Assembly: GCA_027972325.1 (NCBI GenBank) | Contig: JAPMOS010000248.1 | Coordinates: forward strand, 1-41,485 | Direction of reading: 5' to 3' | Length of the DNA stretch: 41,485 bases | Source: Paratrimastix pyriformis | Taxonomy: Eukaryota; Preaxostyla; Paratrimastigidae | Shown: positions 9,568 to 17,699 of the stretch, piece after piece | Numbering within the stretch: the stretch's first letter is position 1 | How the letters are laid out: every line of letters begins with the position of its first letter | Translations under genes and position numbers: made by a program | Notes under the pieces: generated by a model | Seen by the model: the letters and a program-made list of their open reading frames with translations, nothing else | What the model was told of the DNA's origin: nothing | Databases searched by the model: none

Positions 9568-10304
9568 TCACTCTCTGCTGGTTCGGTTCGAGGTTTTATG
9601 CACTTCTGGTACATGGTCTGTGCTTTTGCTTTCGGTTTCCACCGACACCGAGGCACCGGTCGCTGACGCAGATGCAATTGCCTGCTGTCTTGCGGTGCGC
9701 TTCGCGGAGAACCGTGCCAGCCTGTTGAACGGTTTGTGGTGGACAATGGTCTGTGAAGACGCTGTCACTTTGGACACTTCGCACTGACTCTTGCCATGCA
9801 ATAGTGCGGCCCCGAGGTGATCACCAGTCGGGAGCGGGACAGACCCTTGATCTCGACAGGACCGAAGAGGTCCTCGGAGACCTCGTTGAGAGCCGCGGCA
9901 GCTCCCTGGTCCGCCTCGGGTTCATCCTCATTCTCCTCATCACCACCACCAGACTTGGGCTTGAGGCCCTTGACGGCCAGCAGCTCTTGGCGGCCGGCGG
10001 CCCCTTGGCGGAGGGCATGGGCCAGGAGGGCCGCAGCGTCGAGGTGGGGCTCCATGGCGGCTCTCCGGGCCTCGGAGAGCTGCTCCGTCAGCATGACCAA
10101 CCCGAGCTGGACGGCCTTGAGGGCGGCCTTCAGCTGGTCGGCGTTCAGCTGCGTGTCCTCGGACTCGGATCCGAAGATCCCCACGTAGCCATAGGCCAAG
10201 GCCCTGGTGGTGAGCTGGACCGTGTCCAACATGGACACCAGGCGGCCGTCAGCTGCCATAAGGTCTGTGGGGGCCCCGCGTGCGTGCATGGCACTCTTGG
10301 GTGG
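9568..10304 (-). pseudogene. Gag fragment, element A
   Basis: Minus-strand frames match the C-terminal two thirds of the Gag of element B (helical region around AALKAVQLGLVMLTEQLSEA, then an acidic stretch DEENEDEPEADQG). The N-terminal third is absent because the duplication unit ends at 10304 and AT-rich DNA of copy 2 follows directly. It is a truncated fossil. Confidence 0.75.
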
Positions 10305-10325
10305 CACAATTTTTTGAGCTTGCGT

Positions 10326-10585
10326 TGATATTTGAGGCAAAAATCGATTTCTTCAGAACAAAATCTTTTTTTCTCATTATATTTTATTGAAAAGGAGCAT
10401 TTTATTTTATCAGCTTTGAATGATTTAAGCATTAATTTTCTCGAGTTACAAACAATATTTGAGGCAAAAATCGAATTCTTCAGAGCAAAATCTTTTTTCT
10501 CAATGTTTTTTAAGTAAAACGAGCATTTTATTTTTATCAGCTTTGACTGATTTAAGCATCAATTCATTCGAGCTACAAACGAAAT
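10326..10585 (+). repeat. 127-bp tandem repeat, copy 2
   Basis: Two AT-rich units starting near 10332 and 10459, identical in arrangement to 2153-2410. Between this repeat and 11151 lies AT-rich DNA with no supported gene. Confidence 0.8.
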
Positions 10586-11151
10586 TAGAGGCAAAAAGCG
10601 AATTCTCCATGCATTTTCAATTTTATTCCATTTTTTGTCCCAGAAATTATTTTGCCATTTTTGTCAAATCAAACAATTCAATCAGCTTAAGAATCAAACG
10701 AATGAGAATTCAATCAGAAACAGCTTCTCTCTTCATTCAAAATACAATTGTGACAAAAGTGCTTTTCAAAAGTGATCATTAAATAATGCATCAATCTTAA
10801 GTAAATAATGCATTCTTTTTGATTGAATCAGCTCAAATAATTGATTCTAAGAAAAATGGAAAAGTATGACAAAATGATAAAACAATATGAAATTTGATTT
10901 CAGCACCGAGCCCTTTAAAGCGAAAATTTAAGCAGCTTTGACATGAATTGAAAGAGAAATCAATCAGATTTACCTTCTATTTCAAAGAGATAAAAAGCAG
11001 CGTTTCATCATTTGAGCTATAAGGCTAATAAAGCGGAATTTTGATGAGCTACTGAGGCTAACTCAATGAAATAGTGAACGAGTGATAGCATTTGATTAAC
11101 ATGTAAAGGTATTTGAAGAAAAAATAATTATCTATAGTTAGTATATAGAGA

Positions 11152-11322
11152 ATGAATTGTGATAAACATCCAGTTAAGATTGATAGGGCACTATTTGAAC
11201 TCATACAGGAGTTGATTCAGCTTCATGGTGATGAATATTTCAGTGTTACAATAACTAAGAAGAAAGGAGATGAGAGTGACGATTCCACAACTATAGTGTA
11301 TGAAAATGAATATTTCCATTAA
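11152..11322 (+). CDS. Small acidic protein, 56 codons (copy 2)
   Basis: The protein is the same as at 2977-3147, with the same TATA-rich leader just upstream and the same TTAA overlap with the stop of the convergent frame. The one base difference from copy 1 is a silent third-position change in a threonine codon. No family is recognised. Confidence 0.5.
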   Translation: MNCDKHPVKIDRALFELIQELIQLHGDEYFSVTITKKKGDESDDSTTIVYENEYFH

Positions 11323-11517
11323 CGGAGCTTCATATCATGCAGTATATTATCTGTGTCAACACCTTCTCGAGTCAGTCTTCGTTTGACGAGTCTTTTCTTC
11401 TTTGTGTCATCAATCTTCTTGACAGCTTTTTCAGTGCTCTCCTTCTCGATGATTTCACCAACCTTCTTCAACGTTTGTAGTGTTTTTTCAACAGTTCTCC
11501 AGACTTCAGGTTCACTC
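11319..11517 (-). pseudogene. C-terminal fragment of a lysine-rich virus-like protein (copy 2)
   Basis: The minus-strand frame 11319-11597 begins in F-family DNA and passes into about 64 codons of lysine/glutamate-rich sequence with an amphipathic helix (TLQTLKKVGEIIEKESTEKA) and a basic block (KKKRLVKRRLTREG). Only the part below about 11517 belongs to the AT-rich element. The N-terminal part of the original gene has been displaced by the F insertion. The function is unknown. Confidence 0.45.
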
Positions 11518-13462
11518 TTTCTTGGTTTGGGTTTGTTTGGGGAAGAGATTACTCGGCTATCCCACCACACAGCAAGCACGCAAAACGGCACTGACATCCA
11601 AAAATTTTATCAAAAGAATTTGACATGTCATGTCAGTGCCGGCAGTCGACTCGTCCTTTAAGCATAAGCCCATTCGGACGACGACACGCCAGCCACCGAC
11701 GCAGAGTAAGGTGGGAAGGGAGTCAGTACCGCGCAACGCAGTAAACAATCCAGCTGGGAGTCACAGCTCCCGAAGGTTTCAAAGAAAACGAAGAAGAGAG
11801 ATTCATGATCAACCATGCGAACCCCAAACATCTCCTCAAGCGGGTCGCGACCCGCCCCGGGGGGTGCACGTCTAGTCAGGGAAAGAGGAGGCTGGAGAAA
11901 ACCCCGACGCACCGCTGTAACCGGTCAGCAAAAAACAGGTGGGAGAGAAGCCACAAATAAGGAGGGGCGAAACCTTCAAAGGCCCCGAAGGTACCGAGTC
12001 TTCCCGTACTCGGCACCCTCCATAGGGAATCCTTCCCTCAACGGGTCGGACCCCCCGCAAATAAAACAACGAAGAAGATCGGACAAAACAGCGAGAGGAC
12101 TCGTTGTCCGGCATGGCGCGGGCCAAAGGCACGCGTCGAGAAAAACGCAGAGCACGACGGAGCCGCGACAGGCACCTTGCCTCGCAGATCCCAGGAGGGT
12201 TCTCGCCCCCGTGCTCGCGGCTTCTTCGTCACCAGTCGCCGACCGGCGCCGGTGAAGCGGTGGAGGCAACCTTGCCGTGCAGGCGTCGAGTTCTGTATAG
12301 AGAACCCAAGCCCCACCAAAAACGCAAACCCCGAAGGAGAGCACGAAAGGTGACGTATCGATCGCCACTTCAGGGTGCTCAACAAATATCCCTCCCGTGA
12401 GAGGGAGGTGTGTGGTGGGGTGAGCGGGGTGGTTCACGGGCACAACGGCCACGATGAAATATCACTCGTCAAAACAGAACAGACGACGATGAATGACAAA
12501 CCCCGACCCCCCCCCCATTCTGGATGTGGAGGATGCATGGTGCCCACCACGGTAAAGCCACACAGCTGTGCCACAACAAAACGGGGGTGAAAGACAACAC
12601 CCCGCACCAGTCCCTCGAGCTGTTGCCCATTCAGAACAGAAAAGGAGGAAGACAACACCCCCACACCAGAGTACAACGAGCCGGATGACCCATAAGCTGT
12701 TGTTCAAGCAAAGTAGCTGGGGGTGAATGACCACACCTCACCCCACCATGAATGCCCAATCACATCAGACGAGGGTGAATGAGGGTGAATGAAGGGTGGT
12801 GTCTCAAGGGCAAGAGGCCCCACGAGACCCCAAGACACTGTTGTCAAAGGGCACCAAACAAGGTTGAACAACAGCCACACTCGCCTCCCCCACGAGGCCG
12901 CCCTCCTGACTTGTCAATCAGATTGTGTGGGTGAACAGGCAGCAGTACAGCCAAGGGAGCACGTACGAAGATAGCGCTGCGAAGATAAAATGCCCACCAT
13001 CAATCACGACCATGGGTACACGTTGAGTCGAAGCTTCGCGGGGAAAGCCGCAACAAACAAACCCAGTGCCACTCATCAGGCAGGGTGGGTGGGAGACTTG
13101 TCTTGGTTTGGGTTTGTTTGGGGAAGAGATTACTCGGCTATCCCACCATTCTCCTTCACGAGTTCGGAGAACGAGGGATAGCCCCAAACAAACCCAAACC
13201 AAGAAAGAGTGAACACCATACCAAAGGCATAGCTTTCCCCCCCTTCTGCACTCTACGTGACCCGGCTAACAGGATGCTCCGCCCAACACTCTTGGCCGAT
13301 GAGCCGGCTGACTACGGATACCCATCCTGATGTTGGGAGTGCGCGTGCCGGAGGGACAGCACACCAGAAGGAGCATCAAACAGGTGAGACGTCCCCCCCC
13401 CGCGTGTGTCCGCGGTCGCCCTCCAAAAGTGCGGAGTGCTGTCACTGCTTCCGACACACAAG
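11508..13462 (+). mobile_element. F-family DIRS-like non-autonomous element (copy 2)
   Basis: The organisation is the same as at 3332-5264: an F end at about 11518-11568, terminal-repeat interior at 11569-11660, GC-rich interior without a recognisable enzyme, joined ends at about 13103-13210, then about 250 bases up to the outer end of DIRS element B. Frames on both strands are open for 80-160 codons, but they are not conserved in phase between the two copies and I do not call them genes. Confidence 0.5.
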
Positions 13463-13580
13463 ATGGATGAGCTACAAAGGGGGGGGCTGTGCTCATGACT
13501 CGTCTTCGTATTCACCCGACTTTCAAAGAATAATAATAATAAAAAATAAAACTGAAAATAGTCCACATCACCCCGTCGTT
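13463..13580 (-). repeat. 3' outer end and terminal inverted repeat of element B
   Basis: It begins GATGGATGAGCTACAAAGG (outer end), followed by the inverted repeat GGGCTGTGCTCATGAC and an AATAATAATAAT stretch down to CACCCCGTCGTTT. Its complement lies at about 18997-19095. The inner repeat is the same at both ends, while the outermost bases differ, as usual in DIRS elements. Confidence 0.85.
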
Positions 13581-13788
13581 TCGAGTCGAATCCAATCCAA
13601 AATGGGATGGGAAGGGTGGGGGAACTAACATATAAGTAGGAAAAAGTCAGCAAAGAAGGAAAGACCACGGAAAAGGACCGCGAGGTTGAGGTGAGAAGAC
13701 CTACCACGCGAAATCCAGCACGAAGTCAAGAAGAAGAGAGGAAAAAAGCCAGAACGAGGTCACAAAAGGAAAAACCACCTCCAATGGC

Positions 13789-14190
13789 TTAGCGGCGCGG
13801 CCGCTGGAACTTCTGCTGCCGCTGCGGCGCAGGAGTGGAGGCCGCTGGAGGCGCCCCCGCAGCAGGCCCGGGCCGGGAGAAACCGCCCCTGAAGCGCGCG
13901 AACCGGTAAGGACGGCCAGAGAAACCAGAAGAGGGCTGGTGCTGGCCGCCGGAAGAGAAGCCGGACGCAGGAGCCGAGCCGCGACCACGCTGGAAGAAAC
14001 CGCGTTGGTGCTTGCGGCCCGCCAGGGAGGGGACGCCCAAGTTGGCCGCCTTGAACAGAGCCGCGGCCGCCTTGTTGCCCGCGATGCGCTCTGCGGGGAA
14101 GACAAAGGGCCAGGCACGAGGAAGACAAAGGAAAAAGGGACAGCGAAGAGAGGGAAACAAAGTGAAAAGATGAGACCTCCCGGTGCTCAT
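13789..14190 (-). CDS. RG-rich ORF outside the ICR, element B
   Basis: A 133-codon frame. The first 40 residues are serine/leucine/cysteine-rich and look like a translated pyrimidine tract. From about residue 45 comes credible protein (ERIAGNKAAAALFKAANLG), then an R/G/F-rich block (RGFFQRGRGSAPASGF; RPYRFARFRGGFSRPG) and a Q/R-rich end. RG-rich segments bind nucleic acid and occur at the C-end of many Gag proteins, so a nucleocapsid-like role is a fair inference. A long pyrimidine tract ending in CAG precedes the credible part, so expression from a spliced RNA is possible but not shown. It lies between the ICR and the terminal repeat. Element E has a similar arrangement. Confidence 0.55.
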   Translation of the reverse strand: MSTGRSHLFTLFPSLRCPFFLCLPRAWPFVFPAERIAGNKAAAALFKAANLGVPSLAGRKHQRGFFQRGRGSAPASGFSSGGQHQPSSGFSGRPYRFARFRGGFSRPGPAAGAPPAASTPAPQRQQKFQRPRR

Positions 14191-14340
14191 AGCACCCCGA
14201 GATCATCGAACTTGACCGCACTACTCCCTTGGAGTTGCGTGCGAAAACTATCAGCCTTGGTGTCAGCAAAATACACGAAAACAAGGCTGGAGCCAAAGAG
14301 GACCTGGTCGACATCACATTGCGGTGGGAGGGTGGGAGCG

Positions 14341-14428
14341 ATGAGCAGCCCCCTTTGTAGCTCATCCATCTTCCGTCCAAAGTAGGAAGAATGAGAGCTA
14401 CTCATCGGTAAGGGGGCTGTGCTCATGA
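14341..14428 (-). repeat. ICR of element B
   Basis: Both outer ends of the element appear joined (GTAGCTCATCCAT next to CTTCCGTCCAAAG), flanked by copies of GGGGCTGTGCTCAT facing each other. It is positioned downstream of the recombinase. It preserves the sequence of the circle junction. Confidence 0.85.
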
Positions 14429-14463
14429 CAATTGAAAGGAAAATGCCGACCTGGGTCCTCATT

Positions 14464-15420
14464 CTATTCTCGATCGAGCCCGGCAGCATCTGCCGGCCCG
14501 AAAACTGCCGAAGCCAAAGCCTTTGCAGTGCCAACCGACTGGTGGAGATAATGTTTGGTGAGTGTCGCACCCTTGCGCGACCACCGAAACTGTGCAGACA
14601 CAGCCAGCCCGTCAAGCCCAGTCGACGCTGCCTTCGAGGCCGCAGCGGCCCTGACAGAGTGCGGGCCCCACTCTTTGCCCAAGCCTGCGGCCAGCATCAG
14701 CCGCTTGCCACAAGACAACAACCATGTTGTTGTGCATTTTCCCCATTCTTGAGCTTCCACATCAGAGCTGGGGTGCACCGCTCTGGACGGCGGTCATTCA
14801 ATTCAATCACCGCGCAGTGAAAACAGAGCAGTGGGTCAGCCTCGTTTCCTCCCATTTTTTGCATGACCCATTCCTTCTTTCTCCTTTCCTTGGGCAGGAC
14901 TTTGAGTTCGCACATGTGGTCGCCATCAATGAGGCGAAGGTCCTCCAACCGTGCGGTGTTGAGGTCCGCCGCTCTCAGTCCGAGGGCCTCGCCCAACAGG
15001 ACAATTTTTCCCAGGAGGTCGCGATGGTCCAGCTTGGAATTTGTCCCAAGTGATCTGAGATGGCGCCAGATGAGGTCCGTGTCGAAGGTTCCCTTCCTGA
15101 CTGACACTGGCTTTGTCTTCTCCATCCCCGTCAAAACGGCCTTCACTGTGGCTGAGGTGCCTGGATCAGGCCTCCCGTGGAGGAGGAAGTAGCGAGCAAT
15201 GGCGGATCTCTTTTTCATCGCGGTGCTGGGCGCCCATTTCTTGCTACCTTCCGCGAGGAAGTTTGCCAGGTCTGTGTCCGTCGCTTGCAAGATCTCCCGC
15301 TCATTTTTTCCCAAGTAGGCAGCAAACTGGGCAACGGCCGTATCGTAGTTTCTCTGAGTCTTGCTCTCGACCGAGTGAGCGATGAGCTGCCGGGCTGCCT
15401 CACTCAGTTGGTGGGGGGGT
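14464..15420 (-). pseudogene. DIRS tyrosine recombinase, element B
   Basis: The core-binding domain (TQRNYDTAVAQFAAYLGKNE) and the first catalytic arginine region (LGLRAADLNTARLEDLRLID) lie in the last 300 codons of the frame 14697-17699. The HSVR box and the tyrosine (TKHYLHQ) lie in the frame 14464-14778. It belongs to the phage-integrase-like recombinases that replace the DDE integrase in DIRS elements. It is the likely cause of the matching CTT at both flanks of this element. About one break. Confidence 0.8.
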
Positions 15421-17699
15421 GAGTCCTCTCCCACGAGGTCAATAACGACAGGTCCAGCTGATGGAGCTTCTCCCCCCACGTCTGCCTCGCTGTCGCGACC
15501 CTCGCCAGCTCCCCGCTGACATGAATCACCCTGCTCTGCCATCTGGGTGGCCCCACTGGGGTCTGGTTCCGGGTGCGGCCCGGGAGGAAGAGGCAGTCCA
15601 CCCGAGGGAGCGCCAGGGGGGGTGAGATCTGCATCCCCTGGGCCATTGGCCACCATGGGGCCGTGTCCCACTCTGGTATCAGGACTAATGCTTCCCCTCT
15701 CTGATCCCGTAGAGCTGCCAGCACCCTCCCGATCATGGAGAAGGGCGGATTGAGCCACAAGGGCAGCCCCCGGAGGGGCTGGTGGAAGAAGTCCACTCCC
15801 GAGCAACCCGGCTCGAGGACCCAACTCCACCACCTTGGCAACAGGTGGTTGCGCGCTGAGGCGAAGCCGCCCACCATGGGGCGGAAGCGCAGGTTCGTGA
15901 CCAGCTGGAAGATCGCCGGATTGAGCATCCAATCCTCGCGCTCGACCTCTCTGGAGAGCTGGTCCGCCACTCCGTTGTCTTCCCCGGGAAGATACTCTGG
16001 GAGGAGAGTGATGTCCCACTGCTGACAGAGGTTGTGCAGTTTCTGGGTGCCCTCGGTCATGTCCACGCTCTTCCCCTTCCACTTCCCCACGCAGGCAACA
16101 ACTACCTTGTTGTCCGAGCGCCACTGGACCGTCTGGCCCTGCAAGTGGCTGTGGAGGAGAGCTACCGCCCTGATGCCCGCCTCCAGCTCGAGGCGATTCA
16201 CCGAGGAGAATGTCTGCGTCTCCAGGAAGTCCTTCTCCCAGATTTCCCGTGCGTGGATCGGTTGCGGGGGTGGCCTGCCCGCCTGCGGGGGATGGAGACT
16301 GCGCAGCGTCGCGCCCCATGCGTAGGCGCTTGCGTCGGTGGTCAGCTCCCACGCTGGGGGGACTGCCCTCCAGCACTGCTGACACTGGTCCTGGGGCACC
16401 ATGGCCCACCAGTGGAGATCCGCTTTGGCTGCCTCGTCGAGGGTGGCCATGCCCTCCCAGCCGTGTGACCACACCGCACGTGACTTCACTCGGTCCAATC
16501 CCCTGGTGTGCAGGTAAGCGGCCTCGACGGCCGGGCGGAGCGAGGACAACTTGCCGATGATGCGGGCCAGTGCCCTGACGAGCAGTCTGTCCTTTTTCAT
16601 GAGGTTCCGACACTCCTGTCTGATCCCCTCCATCTTCTCCACGGGGACCCGCACTGTCTGCGTCCTGGAGTCCAGCTGGAATCCCAAGAACTCGACGACC
16701 TGTGACGGGTTGGGGTCTGTCTTCTCCCAGTTCACAGTTAACCCCAGCTGGTGGAGGAAATACATCGCTGCTATCGTGTCCCTGCGTGCCTTCTGTGGGG
16801 ACTGGGCCATGAAGAGAAGGTCGTCCAGGTAGAAGACTACCTGGACGCCTGCAGCCCGCATCACTCTCACCGCCTGTTTGATCAGTTTGGTGAATGAGCG
16901 TGGGGCCACTGAGAGGCCGAACGGGAGTGCCGTCCACTGGAGTTCCCTCCCCTCCCAGCTGAAGCACAGGTATGGGATGAGGTGTGGTGCTACTCCCATG
17001 TGCAGGTAAGCGTTCGAAAGATCGACTTTCGTAAAGAACGTGCCCTGTGGGGCTAGTGGGAAGGCTGTCCCCAGCCCCTCCATCTTGAAATGGGGGCAAT
17101 CGATCCGCCTGTTTAGTGCGGACAAGTCGATCACCACCCTCCATTTCAAGGAATGGGGCTTGGGGACGCCGAAGATCGGACTCTCCCACAATAATTTGGT
17201 ACCACACTCCTGGACTGCCCCGAGCGTTCCATACTCGCTCAAGACTGCCGAGACCTCCCTCTGCTCTCTGGTCCAAAATAGTGGACTCCGGCGAGCCAGC
17301 TGCTGGTCCCCCGTTTCCAGTGTCCTTCCAGAACCTGCTATAAGAGGGGCTCGGCTTTCTGTGCTCTGCAGTGGTGCGGTGCATCCCACCGTTTTCTGGG
17401 AGTTCTGGGGCTCCTCGGTCTTGCTGGTTTGGCCCATTCTCGGGCGGCGCGACGGGATGCGCACTGGCGCAATCGGTGGGTCCCCCAACCAATGCCAGGT
17501 CAGACCCTCTTCCACCCAACTCTTCACCTCGAGTGGTAGTGGTAGGCTCAGCCAACGTGAGCGGTGTGGTTCGCGGTTCACTCGGCCCGCCAGAGGGCCC
17601 ACCAATGGCGATCGCCTTTGAAATGAGGTCTGGATTTGTTTCACTGTGAGGTTTTTCATTTCTCCCCACTGGAAAAAATTCTAGGTCATGGACCTCCAA
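14697..17699 (-). CDS. 1,000-codon open frame overlapping RT/RNase H, recombinase at its end
   Basis: One frame stays open for 1,000 codons. Its C-terminal third is the tyrosine recombinase. Its first two thirds lie over the reverse transcriptase/RNase H gene in another phase and encode G/P/R/S-rich sequence with no recognised domain. Overlap of the recombinase frame with the reverse transcriptase frame is known for DIRS-1. Overlap across the whole enzyme is longer than needed for that and may simply reflect GC-rich codon use. Whether the N-terminal part is translated is unknown. Confidence 0.45.
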   Translation of the reverse strand: MEVHDLEFFPVGRNEKPHSETNPDLISKAIAIGGPSGGPSEPRTTPLTLAEPTTTTRGEELGGRGSDLALVGGPTDCASAHPVAPPENGPNQQDRGAPELPENGGMHRTTAEHRKPSPSYSRFWKDTGNGGPAAGSPESTILDQRAEGGLGSLERVWNARGSPGVWYQIIVGESDLRRPQAPFLEMEGGDRLVRTKQADRLPPFQDGGAGDSLPTSPTGHVLYESRSFERLPAHGSSTTPHPIPVLQLGGEGTPVDGTPVRPLSGPTLIHQTDQTGGESDAGCRRPGSLLPGRPSLHGPVPTEGTQGHDSSDVFPPPAGVNCELGEDRPQPVTGRRVLGIPAGLQDADSAGPRGEDGGDQTGVSEPHEKGQTARQGTGPHHRQVVLAPPGRRGRLPAHQGIGPSEVTCGVVTRLGGHGHPRRGSQSGSPLVGHGAPGPVSAVLEGSPPSVGADHRRKRLRMGRDAAQSPSPAGGQATPATDPRTGNLGEGLPGDADILLGESPRAGGGHQGGSSPPQPLAGPDGPVALGQQGSCCLRGEVEGEERGHDRGHPETAQPLSAVGHHSPPRVSSRGRQRSGGPALQRGRARGLDAQSGDLPAGHEPALPPHGGRLRLSAQPPVAKVVELGPRAGLLGSGLLPPAPPGAALVAQSALLHDREGAGSSTGSERGSISPDTRVGHGPMVANGPGDADLTPPGAPSGGLPLPPGPHPEPDPSGATQMAEQGDSCQRGAGEGRDSEADVGGEAPSAGPVVIDLVGEDSPPHQLSEAARQLIAHSVESKTQRNYDTAVAQFAAYLGKNEREILQATDTDLANFLAEGSKKWAPSTAMKKRSAIARYFLLHGRPDPGTSATVKAVLTGMEKTKPVSVRKGTFDTDLIWRHLRSLGTNSKLDHRDLLGKIVLLGEALGLRAADLNTARLEDLRLIDGDHMCELKVLPKERRKKEWVMQKMGGNEADPLLCFHCAVIELNDRRPERCTPALMWKLKNGENAQQHGCCLVASG
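15404..17659 (-). CDS. Reverse transcriptase/RNase H, element B
   Basis: A 751-codon frame. Residues 1-110: basic linker. About 120-330: reverse transcriptase, with FGVPKPHSLKWRVVIDLSAL, FTKVDLSNAYLHMGV, LPFGLSVAPRSFTKLI and the catalytic YLDD (16820-16831). About 330-420: thumb region (LGFQLDSRTQTVRVPVEKME). About 440-590: RNase H (TTDASAYAWGA, RLELEAGI, WRSDNKVVVA, NGVADQLSRE). The rest is a tryptophan-rich extension found in DIRS polymerases (GFASARNHLLPRWWSW; WLNPPFSMIGRVL). It copies element RNA into DNA. The start is the first ATG, about 20 bases from the Gag stop. It is intact in this copy. Confidence 0.9.
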   Translation of the reverse strand: MKNLTVKQIQTSFQRRSPLVGPLAGRVNREPHRSRWLSLPLPLEVKSWVEEGLTWHWLGDPPIAPVRIPSRRPRMGQTSKTEEPQNSQKTVGCTAPLQSTESRAPLIAGSGRTLETGDQQLARRSPLFWTREQREVSAVLSEYGTLGAVQECGTKLLWESPIFGVPKPHSLKWRVVIDLSALNRRIDCPHFKMEGLGTAFPLAPQGTFFTKVDLSNAYLHMGVAPHLIPYLCFSWEGRELQWTALPFGLSVAPRSFTKLIKQAVRVMRAAGVQVVFYLDDLLFMAQSPQKARRDTIAAMYFLHQLGLTVNWEKTDPNPSQVVEFLGFQLDSRTQTVRVPVEKMEGIRQECRNLMKKDRLLVRALARIIGKLSSLRPAVEAAYLHTRGLDRVKSRAVWSHGWEGMATLDEAAKADLHWWAMVPQDQCQQCWRAVPPAWELTTDASAYAWGATLRSLHPPQAGRPPPQPIHAREIWEKDFLETQTFSSVNRLELEAGIRAVALLHSHLQGQTVQWRSDNKVVVACVGKWKGKSVDMTEGTQKLHNLCQQWDITLLPEYLPGEDNGVADQLSREVEREDWMLNPAIFQLVTNLRFRPMVGGFASARNHLLPRWWSWVLEPGCSGVDFFHQPLRGLPLWLNPPFSMIGRVLAALRDQRGEALVLIPEWDTAPWWPMAQGMQISPPLALPRVDCLFLPGRTRNQTPVGPPRWQSRVIHVSGELARVATARQTWGEKLHQLDLSLLTSWERTHPPTN

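Larger units (their letters stand above)
2132..10304 (+). repeat. Tandem duplication unit, copy 1
   Basis: The unit is 8,173 bp. It begins at CACAATTTTTTGAGCTTGCG and ends inside the Gag gene of a minus-strand DIRS element at CTCTTGGGTGG, where copy 2 starts at once. The same order of sequence reappears at 10305-18511. Substitutions between the copies are rare. Most differences are lengths of mononucleotide runs, with copy 1 usually the shorter, especially between about 3,650 and 5,040. This is either a very recent tandem duplication or an assembly artefact. Confidence 0.9.
5265..10304 (-). mobile_element. DIRS retrotransposon A (A/B/C family), truncated by the duplication junction
   Basis: This is a minus-strand copy of the element seen complete at 13463-19135. 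Parts in plus coordinates: outer end and terminal repeat at 5265-5400, RG-rich ORF region at 5587-5916, ICR at 6138-6231, tyrosine recombinase at 6267-7220, reverse transcriptase/RNase H at 7208-9454, and part of Gag at 9568-10304. The start of Gag and its terminal repeat are missing because the duplication unit ends here. The active-site YLDD of the reverse transcriptase is encoded at 8618-8629. It is broken, with roughly five to eight breaks besides the truncation. It is young, being nearly identical to B. Confidence 0.85.
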
